Shown here: positions 35,185 to 42,346 of the stretch, in pieces | Layout: every line of letters begins with the position of its first letter | How positions within the stretch are numbered: position 1 is the stretch's first letter | Assembly: GCF_036169555.1 (NCBI RefSeq) | Contig: NZ_CP108032.1 | Coordinates: forward strand, 744,001-808,000 | DNA from: Streptomyces sp. NBC_00306 | GTDB lineage: Bacteria > Actinomycetota > Actinomycetes > Streptomycetales > Streptomycetaceae | Direction: 5' to 3' | DNA length: 64,000 bases | Notes under the pieces: model-generated | The model's input: the letters and a program-made list of their open reading frames with translations, nothing else | Databases searched by the model: none | What the model was told of the DNA's origin: nothing | Position numbers and translations under genes: made by a program

Positions 35185-37356
35185 TCAGGGGCGTCGCGCG
35201 GCTCGCAGTTTCTCGAACTCGCCGACCCAGTACTTCGTACGGTCGAGATACGCCGTCTCGGCCGCGGCGCCGGTCTTCCCGTAGGCACCCGAGTAGGTCT
35301 GATAGCCGTGCCCGGCAGGCGGGTTGGCCGCGGCGGGCTCGATGGAGCTGCCCTCGTGCCACTCGTTGAAGGACGTCACGGAGACCCATGCCGGGGAGCC
35401 GCCGATCGCCGGATCGAGCGCGTTGTTCCACTCCTTGTCGTAGGTGGCGCCGTTCGAACGGCCCAGTGTGGGTGTGGTGTTGCCGGGCACGGCACGGTCG
35501 TCGACATAGCCGGGCGCGACCGAGGGGGCCCAGATGAGGTTGTTCGCGCGGGCGTAGTCACCGGCCTGCTTCCAGCCGGGGGCAGTGGCCCCCGCGATGC
35601 CGTCGTAGGTGTAGAGACCGGAGAAGTGGGCGATCTTCGTCGTGTCGGTGGTCTGCGCGAGAACGATGCTGCTCGCCGTGACCTGGTCGAGCGCCGTCCA
35701 GTCGGCGATCCGCAGGCTCTCGAAGATGTAGAAGGCCGAGCGGTTGCCGTGGGCGGCGTCCCGGTAGAAGGCGGGGTGGCCGCCGTAGGTCGAGTTCAGG
35801 TAGCGGATGTCGTCGACGACGGACTGCGCGGTGCGCCCCGCGTACGGTTCGATGTGCCAGGCCACCTTGATCCCGTGGCGCTGGGCGGCGTCCATGACCC
35901 GGCGGGCGATGCCGTCCTCGTAACCGCCGCGGCCCCACCAGCTGTAGACGAGTACGCCCGCACCCGACTGCGCCGTCCATCGCATGTGCTGGTCCACCGC
36001 TCCGGTGGTGTCCCCGGAGTCGTACGGCCCGAGGGCCGGGTAGAGGTCGGCGCCGATGTCGTCGGGCGGGGTGCGACCGCCCTGCTGCCAGTGCCGCCAG
36101 CTTCCCTGACCCGCGGGCGTGCCGTACCAGGGGTAGTAGAAGAGGTGCACGTTCTGCGAGAGGGCCTCGGTCACCGGCGGCGCCGTCGCGAGGGTGAAGG
36201 TGTCGATGTCGAAGAGAGCACCCGAGCCGCCGGTGAAGCGGAGGAACAGGGGGCCACTCCCGGTCGCGGTGAGGGTCGTCGAGACGGTGGTGAAGGTCTC
36301 CCAGCCGCCGGTCGGCGCGACGCGCACCGAGCCGAGCAGCGTGCCCGTCGCGGAACCCGCCCGTACCTCGATGGTGCCCCCGGCTCCTGCCGAGGAGACC
36401 TTCGCCGTGAAGGTCCGGGCGCCGGCCGTGGCGACGGACGCGTAGCCCGCCCAGTCACCGTTCTCGATGTACCCGAGCGTCTGGCCGCCGCTCGCGTTGG
36501 CGTGGGCCGCGGGCTGCACGCCCGACCCCGAGGTGTAGGACTCCCCCTCGACGGTCTTCGGCCCGGTTCCGCCCCGCGGGCTGCAGTCGGCGGGGGCGAT
36601 GCCTGCCGCGTAGCGGATGCCGCCGAGCAGCAGCGAGCGGAACGCGGGGTCGGCGTACGACTCGGCGGTGTGGCCGAGACCGGTGTAGAACGAGCGTCCC
36701 GAACCCTGCGGATGGCACCAGGTGATGGGGTGGTCCCCGCCCATCTCGCCGCCGCTGTACGAGGATTCGTCCAGGCTCTGCAGGACGCGGACCCCGGCCC
36801 GGGGGTTGGAGCGGTAGTTGTACCACTCGTCGGTCCGGCTCCAGTCGGCTCCGAGGTGGGTGGTCGCGGGGTGCGAGCGGTCCTCGGTCTTCACGGTGGC
36901 CCGCTGGATCGCGGGATGGCTCTGGAAGCGGGCGCCGACGAGCTGTTCGTAGTGCGGCCAGCCGTATTCGGTGTCGGCGGCCGCGTGGACGCCGAGGAAG
37001 CCGCCGCCCGCGTCGACGTACGACTGGAGCGCGTTCTGCTGCGCGTCGCCGAGCACGTCGCCCGTCGTGTTGAGGAAGACGACGGCTTCGTAGCCCGCGA
37101 GATGGGAGGCGGTGAAAGCGGCGCTGTCCTCGGTGGCGGTGACGGAGAAGTTGTCGGCGGTGCCGAGCGAGCGGATGGCATCGATCCCGGCCGGGATCGA
37201 GTCGTGCCGGAAGCCGGCCGTCTTGGAGAACACGAGCACGTCGTAGTCGGCCGCGGCCGCGGTGGCGGGCACGGTCACTGCCCCGGCGAGTCCGAGCGCC
37301 AGGGTGGCGAGTAACGCCAGGGAGCGGCGTCCGGGCGTGCGGTGGATGCGTTTCAC
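35185..37356 (-). CDS. Secreted ThuA - CBM6 - GH99-like multidomain protein
   Basis: A 723-residue protein with a Sec signal (residues 1-40, LALLATLALGLAGAVTVPATAAA). About 42-250 is a ThuA-like trehalose-utilisation (glutamine-amidotransferase-like) domain (VLVFSKTAGFRHDSIPAG), 265-390 a CBM6, and 400-722 a GH99/71-like glycosidase (LFYYPWYGTP, VTSFNEWHEGSSIEP with the catalytic Glu). The GTG at 37356 has GGAG 6 bases upstream. It is 18 bases after the preceding sugar-dehydrogenase gene, so the two are an operon for degrading an unknown polysaccharide. Confidence 0.85.
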   Translation of the reverse strand: MKRIHRTPGRRSLALLATLALGLAGAVTVPATAAAADYDVLVFSKTAGFRHDSIPAGIDAIRSLGTADNFSVTATEDSAAFTASHLAGYEAVVFLNTTGDVLGDAQQNALQSYVDAGGGFLGVHAAADTEYGWPHYEQLVGARFQSHPAIQRATVKTEDRSHPATTHLGADWSRTDEWYNYRSNPRAGVRVLQSLDESSYSGGEMGGDHPITWCHPQGSGRSFYTGLGHTAESYADPAFRSLLLGGIRYAAGIAPADCSPRGGTGPKTVEGESYTSGSGVQPAAHANASGGQTLGYIENGDWAGYASVATAGARTFTAKVSSAGAGGTIEVRAGSATGTLLGSVRVAPTGGWETFTTVSTTLTATGSGPLFLRFTGGSGALFDIDTFTLATAPPVTEALSQNVHLFYYPWYGTPAGQGSWRHWQQGGRTPPDDIGADLYPALGPYDSGDTTGAVDQHMRWTAQSGAGVLVYSWWGRGGYEDGIARRVMDAAQRHGIKVAWHIEPYAGRTAQSVVDDIRYLNSTYGGHPAFYRDAAHGNRSAFYIFESLRIADWTALDQVTASSIVLAQTTDTTKIAHFSGLYTYDGIAGATAPGWKQAGDYARANNLIWAPSVAPGYVDDRAVPGNTTPTLGRSNGATYDKEWNNALDPAIGGSPAWVSVTSFNEWHEGSSIEPAAANPPAGHGYQTYSGAYGKTGAAAETAYLDRTKYWVGEFEKLRAARRP
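36190..36567 (-). repeat. CBM6 module, DNA copy A
   Basis: A 378-base segment encoding a CBM6 that aligns without gaps with 37381-37758 in the next gene. Identical blocks include the sequence encoding ENGDWAGYASVATAGA and GGWETFTTVSTTLTATG. Indicates recent duplication or gene conversion between neighbours. Confidence 0.88.
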
Positions 37357-37374
37357 GATGTCTCCTTCCACCCG

Positions 37375-40194
37375 TCAGCCGAGGGTGAAGGTGTCGATGT
37401 CGAGGAGGGAGCCGGACCCGCCGGTGAACCGGAGGAACAGAGGTCCGGTGCCCGTGGCGGTGAGCGTGGTGGAGACGGTGGTGAAGGTCTCCCAGCCGCC
37501 GGTCGGCGCGACCGCGACCGTGCCGAGCAGGGTGCCGGTGGCGGAGCCGGCGCGGATCTCGACGGTGCCGCCGGCTCCGCCGGACGACACCTTGGCGGAG
37601 AAGGTCTTCGCACCGGCCGTGGCGACGGAGGCGTAGCCGGCCCAGTCGCCGTTCTCGATGTAGCCGAGTGTCTGGCCGCCGCTCGCGTTGCCGTGGGCCG
37701 CGGGCTGGACGCCGGACCCGGAGGTGAACGCCTCACCCTCGACGGTCTTCGGTCCGGTGGGTGCGCCGGTGGCGAAGGTGAACGCGTCGACGTCGAAGAG
37801 GTTCCCCTGGCCCGTCACTCCCTTGAATACGAGGTAGAGGGTGGTGGTGCCGGACGGGGCGTTCGCCAGGTTCGTCGACACATCGGTGAAGTTCTCCCAG
37901 CCGCCGGTCGGCGCGACGGCCATGCTGCCCAGCAGGGTGCCGGTCGCCGAGCCCGCCCTCACTTCGAGGGTTCCGCCGACGCCACCCGAGGAGACCCGTG
38001 CCGTCACGCTCCTGGCGTTGGAGAGCGCGTACGGCTGGAAGGAGACCCAGTCCCCGTTGTCCGTGAAGCCGACCGTCTTGGCGCCCTCGGCGGCTCCGTG
38101 GTCCGCCGTCTGGATACCGGACTGAGCAGTGAAGTGCTCCGCCTGCCGGTGCCTGGGCTGGAGGATGCGGACGCTGTGGGAGGTCAGTCCGCCGTTGTCG
38201 GTGTACTCGGCGTCGAACACGCCGTAGAGGTTGGCGGCGCTGTCGTGCTCGCCGTCGGCCGGGACGGCGATGGAGCCGGAGCAGCCGTTCTTCGAGGTGA
38301 TCTGGTGCCGGTGGCTGTCGTGCCCGAGCAGATAGGTGACCTTCACCTTGGCGCAGTCGACCGGCCCGTCATCGGGGTCGGTCGCGGTGACGGTGAAGGG
38401 CACGGTGTCGCCGAAGGAGAACAGCGCTCCGTCCGCGGGAGTCGTCAGGGTGACGGTCGGTGCGGTGTTGCCCGCCGTGACGACCAGGCTCGCGGTGCCG
38501 GTCAGACCCTCGGGATCGCGTACGGTCAGCGTCGGGCGGTAGGTGCCCGCCGTCGTGTACGTGTGTCCGGGGTTGGCGGCTGTCGACGTCGTGCCGTCAC
38601 CGAAGTTCCAGGAGTACGTCAGGGCTTTGCCCTCGGGGTCGGAACTGCCCTGTGAGGAGAAGGCGACCGTGAGCGGTGTGGGCCCGGAGGTCTTGTCGAC
38701 GGCGGCCTTGGCGATGGGGTTGCGGTTGCTGCCGCCGATGTACTCGATGCGGTACAGCGCCTGATTGCCGCTGCCCGAGCCGTAGTCGAGGACGTACAGA
38801 GCGCCGTCGGGGCCGAAGTCGGAGTCCATGACCTGTGTGCCGGTCCAGGGGAAGTCCTCGATCAGGCCGTACGAGCCGTCGGACCTGACCTCCACGGCCT
38901 TGATCCAGCGGCGTCCGTACTCGGAGGCGAAGTAGCGCCCGTCGAGCGACTGCGGAAACTTCACCGAGGAGTTGAGGCCCGCGTCGTACCGGTACACCTC
39001 GCCGCCCATGGGCGACTCGGAGCCGCCGCCGAATTCGGGCGGGGAGCCCGCGTCGCCGTATTTGATCCAGCTGGGCTTCGCGGCGGGAAGGGTGGCGAGT
39101 CCGGTGTTGCGGAAGGAGTTGTTGGCCGGCCCGCCGGCGCAGTTGTACTTGGCGGCGCCGGGTCCGCTCGGGAAGGTGTACTCGTTGTACGTCTCCGAGG
39201 CGGTGTTGGTGCCGGTGCAGTACGGCCATCCGTAGTTGCCGGGGCCGGTGATGCGGTCGAACTCCACCTGACCGCCGGGGCCCCGGTTCGGGTCGGTACC
39301 GCCGGCGTCGGGGCCGTAGTCACCGAGGTAGACAACTCCCGTGGCACGGTCGACGGACATCCGGAACGGGTTGCGGAATCCCATCGCGTAGATCTCCGGC
39401 CGGGTCCTGGCGGTGCCGGGTGCGAAGAGGTTGCCTGCCGGGACGGTGTAACTGCCGTCGGGCTGTGGCTTGATCCGCAGGACCTTGCCCCGCAGGTCGT
39501 TGGTGTTCCCGGAGGAGCGCTGGGCGTCGAACTGCGGGTTGCGGTCGGCCCGTTCGTCGATGGGGCTGTAGCCGCTGGACTCGAACGGGTTGGTGTCGTC
39601 GCCGGTGGTCAGATAGAGGTTCCCGGCGGTGTCGAAGTCGATGTCACCGCCGACATGGCAGCACTGCCCACGGTCGTTGGGGACTTCGAGGACGACCTTC
39701 TCGCTGGCGGGGTCGAGTGTCCCGTCGCTCCTGAGCGTGAACCGGGACAGATTCAGATGTCCCTTCCACTGCTCGAAGTCGGCGGCGGTGCCGGTGACCG
39801 GGGCGTCGCCGGCGGGGGTGCTCAGCTTGGGCGAGTAGTAGAGGTAGACATGGCGGTTGGCGGCGAAGCCGGGGTCGGCCGCCACGCCCTGGAGTCCTTC
39901 CTCGTCATGGGTGTAGACGTCCAGCTTGCCGGCGACCTTGGTGTTGCCCGCGGGGTCCGTGTACCGGACCGTGCCGTCGCGCGCGGTGTGCAGGACGGAG
40001 CGGTCCGGAAGGACGGCGAGGGACATCGCCTCGCCGAGTTCGGCTGCCCCGTAAGCGAGTTGGACCTGCTGGTAGTCGGAGGGCGGGATGGCGGCCGGCG
40101 CCGCGGCGGCCGCGGCGGGCACCGGTGCGCCGGACAGCACCAGCGCGAGGGCGGCGAGTGGTGCCGCCCATGCCGGAAGACGGCGTAAGGACAT
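37375..40194 (-). CDS. Secreted PQQ-type sugar dehydrogenase with PKD and two CBM6
   Basis: A 939-residue protein with a Sec signal (LAALALVLSGAPVPAAAA). About residues 45-495 form a glucose/sorbosone dehydrogenase beta-propeller (GLQGVAADPGF, RILRIKP-like KVLRIKPQPDGSY, GYPCTGTN-like region, and LYVLDYGSGSGN). About 500-575 is a PKD domain (TYSWNFGDGTTS), then a beta domain to 690, CBM6 copy at 690-805 and a second at 820-939. It probably oxidises sugars on the cell surface. GGAAGGA precedes the ATG. Upstream are two TTGC/GCAA operators. It leads the operon with the ThuA-GH99 gene. Confidence 0.88.
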   Translation of the reverse strand: MSLRRLPAWAAPLAALALVLSGAPVPAAAAAAPAAIPPSDYQQVQLAYGAAELGEAMSLAVLPDRSVLHTARDGTVRYTDPAGNTKVAGKLDVYTHDEEGLQGVAADPGFAANRHVYLYYSPKLSTPAGDAPVTGTAADFEQWKGHLNLSRFTLRSDGTLDPASEKVVLEVPNDRGQCCHVGGDIDFDTAGNLYLTTGDDTNPFESSGYSPIDERADRNPQFDAQRSSGNTNDLRGKVLRIKPQPDGSYTVPAGNLFAPGTARTRPEIYAMGFRNPFRMSVDRATGVVYLGDYGPDAGGTDPNRGPGGQVEFDRITGPGNYGWPYCTGTNTASETYNEYTFPSGPGAAKYNCAGGPANNSFRNTGLATLPAAKPSWIKYGDAGSPPEFGGGSESPMGGEVYRYDAGLNSSVKFPQSLDGRYFASEYGRRWIKAVEVRSDGSYGLIEDFPWTGTQVMDSDFGPDGALYVLDYGSGSGNQALYRIEYIGGSNRNPIAKAAVDKTSGPTPLTVAFSSQGSSDPEGKALTYSWNFGDGTTSTAANPGHTYTTAGTYRPTLTVRDPEGLTGTASLVVTAGNTAPTVTLTTPADGALFSFGDTVPFTVTATDPDDGPVDCAKVKVTYLLGHDSHRHQITSKNGCSGSIAVPADGEHDSAANLYGVFDAEYTDNGGLTSHSVRILQPRHRQAEHFTAQSGIQTADHGAAEGAKTVGFTDNGDWVSFQPYALSNARSVTARVSSGGVGGTLEVRAGSATGTLLGSMAVAPTGGWENFTDVSTNLANAPSGTTTLYLVFKGVTGQGNLFDVDAFTFATGAPTGPKTVEGEAFTSGSGVQPAAHGNASGGQTLGYIENGDWAGYASVATAGAKTFSAKVSSGGAGGTVEIRAGSATGTLLGTVAVAPTGGWETFTTVSTTLTATGTGPLFLRFTGGSGSLLDIDTFTLG
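37381..37758 (-). repeat. CBM6 module, DNA copy B
   Basis: Counterpart of 36190-36567, 378 bases, same length and same strand, encoding the last CBM6 of the sugar dehydrogenase. The other CBM6 of the same protein (about 37775-38130) is clearly more diverged. Confidence 0.88.
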
Positions 40195-40284
40195 GGAGGT
40201 TCCTTCCTGACCTGGTGGGGGTGCGTCAGGCAAGGCGCGCGACGGCATGCGTCCACCGTCAAGGGGCATACGGCCCTGCGGAGT

Positions 40285-40303
40285 TCTTGCATGGATCGCA
40301 AGA
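40285..40303. promoter_or_regulatory. Inverted-repeat operator 1 (TCTTGC-N7-GCAAGA)
   Basis: A perfect 6-base inverted repeat, TCTTGC ATGGATC GCAAGA. It shares TTGCATG and TCGCAA with operator 2 at 40329-40342. It lies about 90 bases upstream of the sugar-dehydrogenase start. Confidence 0.6.
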
Positions 40304-40328
40304 TTCTTGTCTACGTCGTGCGAGTGTT

Positions 40329-40342
40329 TTGCATGTTCGCAA
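40329..40342. promoter_or_regulatory. Inverted-repeat operator 2 (TTGC-N6-GCAA)
   Basis: TTGCATGTTCGCAA, a second copy of the TTGCATG..TCGCAA motif. It overlaps the -10 position expected 17-18 bases downstream of the minus-strand TTGACA at 40356-40361, so binding would block that promoter. Confidence 0.55.
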
Positions 40343-40516
40343 CGCAATCGTAATTTGTCAAGGCTATGTCAAAATCATCGGTTCGGCCCCCACCGTGCGT
40401 GTGGCGGTGCGGAGTTGGGCCATCCAGCGGCACTGCGGAGCGCGGCGATCGTCCGCTCGGGGTGGAGGCTGGTCCCCCGGGCCGGTGGCACCGGTTCGGC
40501 ACCTACACTCCCCTTC

Positions 40517-41239
40517 ATGAGGATCACTACTGCTGCCATCACCGAGGACCTGGCCCCCAGTGGCGTGCTGCGGGCCTCGATCAATCTGGGCAACCCGGTA
40601 CTGGCCCAGGGCACGCCGGAGGCGCCGTCCGGCATCACGGTCGACATCGCGCGTGAGGTCGGCAGGCGGCTGGGCGTCGCGGTGGAACTCCTCTGCTTCG
40701 ACGCGGCGCGGAAGTCGTACGAGGCGATGACCTCGGGCCGCGCCGACCTGTGCTTCCTCGCCGTCGATCCCGCGCGGGAGGCCGAAGTGGCCTTCACCGC
40801 CCCGTACGTCGTGATCGAGGGCATGTACGCCGTACCCCGCGACTCACCCTTCACCTCCGCCGCCGACATCGACCGCGCCGGTGTGCGCATCGGAGTGAAG
40901 AAGGGATCGGCCTACGACCTCTTCCTCTCCCGCACGCTCCAGCACGCGACGGTGGTGCGCGCGGACGAGGGGACCGAGGCGTTCCGCACCGAGGGGCTGG
41001 AGGTCGCGGCAGGCATCAGGCAGCCGATGACCGAGTTCGTCGCCGCGCATCCCGACACGCGTCTGATCGAGGACCGCTTCATGCAGATCCAGCAGGCGGT
41101 GGGCACGCCGGTCACCCGGCGGACCGAGACCGTCGAGTTCCTCCGGGAGCTCGTCGAGGATCTGAAAGCCGGCGGGTTCGTCGTCGATTCGCTGCGCAGG
41201 GCGAACCAGTCGGACAGCCTGGTCGCCCCTCCCGCGTAG
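40517..41239 (+). CDS. Amino-acid-type substrate-binding fold protein without signal peptide
   Basis: A 240-residue SBP_bac_3 protein: GVLRASINLGNPVLAQG, a GITVDIAREVGRRLGVAVEL block, MTSGRADLCFLAVDPAREAEVAFTAPY and an IGVKKGSAYDLFLSR second lobe are typical of periplasmic amino-acid-binding proteins. The protein starts MRITTAAITEDLAPSG and has no Sec, lipoprotein or TAT signal, so it should be cytosolic. No ribosome binding site is visible; TACACT stands 7 bases before the ATG, compatible with a leaderless mRNA. Possible roles are a sensor or an enzyme. No permease is next to it. Confidence 0.83.
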   Translation: MRITTAAITEDLAPSGVLRASINLGNPVLAQGTPEAPSGITVDIAREVGRRLGVAVELLCFDAARKSYEAMTSGRADLCFLAVDPAREAEVAFTAPYVVIEGMYAVPRDSPFTSAADIDRAGVRIGVKKGSAYDLFLSRTLQHATVVRADEGTEAFRTEGLEVAAGIRQPMTEFVAAHPDTRLIEDRFMQIQQAVGTPVTRRTETVEFLRELVEDLKAGGFVVDSLRRANQSDSLVAPPA

Positions 41240-41611
41240 GCACGGTCCGCCAGGTGGCACGCGGCCTGCGGGATTCACCTGATCGGCCGCGCCTGGAGCT
41301 GTGCCACGGGGGCACGCGGGGGATGCACGGCCGGCAGTGACCGCAGCTCGGGGATGAGCGCGCCGTGCACGGCCTCTCGCGAGGGGCTCGTCGGCGGGCG
41401 GGGCGACGTTCTGCGTCGACCCCGCCCGGTCGGGGCACAGCGCGTGGCCGCGTTCCCGTCGGCTGCGGGGAGAGCGCATTGCGGCGTGTCACGCGCGGCC
41501 GGTTCGATGCGCGGCGCCCTTCACACACCTCCGTGAGTAGGCCCCCAGGAGAGCGGGCCGGCCACCGGCGCACCGTCCTGCCACTTCGGCGCTCGCCGAG
41601 GCGACGGTGAT
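41240..41611. other. Non-coding stretch before MFS pseudogene
   Basis: I find no gene with normal codon bias here. Short frames on both strands are Arg-rich shadows. It may include the destroyed N-terminal part of the MFS gene that follows. Confidence 0.4.
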
Positions 41612-41980
41612 GGTGCGGCGAGCGGTGCACTCGGCTTCGCCCTGGGCGCGGCCGCGGCAGTCACCGTTTCCGGCCGATCGGTGCCGCGCTGCTGGTGCGG
41701 GCGACGTCGATCCCGCTTGTCGACAACCCGGCCACATCGGTCGTGACGGCAGCCCCGCCGGCCGGTCGGCGCGACGGCGCGTCGTGGCTGCTGAAGACGT
41801 CCGCCATCCGGGCGGGAGCTCGGCACGGCGCTCGTGGGCGCCATGCCCGTACGGGCCGCGGGCCACCGCCGCTGCCGGGCGAGGCGCTCGCCGGGAGACT
41901 CTTCGTCACGGCCGGGGTTCCGGCCGCGGCGACGGTCACCCGGATGGTTCTGCCGGGCGGGGCGGTCGTGGCTGAAGGGC
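41612..41980 (+). pseudogene. Decayed MFS (DHA2/EmrB-like) transporter C-terminal part
   Basis: Reading the plus strand in changing frames recovers transporter-like pieces. One frame gives GAASGALGFALGAAAAVTVSG. The next gives GAALLVRATSIPLVDNPATS and then a damaged GMASGLLNTS-type motif (RRDGASWLLKTSAIR). After another shift comes GRELGTALVGAMPV, and after a further shift AGRLFVTAGVPAAATVTRMVLPGG. The order and spacing match the last helices of multidrug MFS transporters (RAGMASGLLNTSRQLGGALGTALVGA pattern, shown in parts). At least three frameshifts make it nonfunctional. Confidence 0.55.
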
Positions 41981-42346
41981 GCCCGCGCACCTCTCGTCAC
42001 CCCGGGTTCAGGCGCTGCGCGGACAGTACAGGGTTCCCGCCGCCTCCACCCCCGGGGCGGCCCGGCACTGTCCACGGTTCGAGATCAAGACCGATATGCG
42101 AGACAAGTCATGATTTGGCCAATCCGTCCCACTGCCCGTGTCGAATACAGGTCAAGACGTCCGGCAGTGTCCGGCGTCGAGCCCCATGGGCACCGGGTCG
42201 GGTGAAGTGCCGACCGGTTTGCCGTCCGTGCTCGATACGCCACCCGCCGTACGGATCGCACGATCGACGCGTCGCGGGGGCGACGCCCCGGGCCCTGCGC
42301 CTGGGCCCGTAGCGGTCCGGCCGTCACGACCTTCCGAGGAGCTCGC
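41981..42346. other. Upstream region of the diaminopropionate operon
   Basis: No gene seen. A relatively A/T-rich segment at 42085-42150 is the most likely place for the operon promoter. I cannot name a -10/-35 pair with confidence. GAGGAG at the end is the ribosome binding site of the first gene. Confidence 0.4.

Larger units (their letters stand above)
40195..40516. other. Divergent regulatory region, sugar dehydrogenase / binding-fold gene
   Basis: This 322-base spacer contains an A/T-rich patch (40300-40385), unusual for the window, with two inverted repeats and a TTGACA-like -35 for the minus strand (40356-40361). It must hold promoters for both divergent genes. Confidence 0.6.

Noticed and set aside
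35308..37314. 668-residue plus-strand frame opposite the ThuA-GH99 gene
   Set aside because: Antisense to three recognised domains with a signal peptide; no domain of its own.
41695..42312. 205-residue plus-strand frame upstream of the Pls-type gene
   Set aside because: Its N-terminal part is one frame of the broken MFS gene and the remainder is Pro/Arg-rich noise, so it is not an intact gene.
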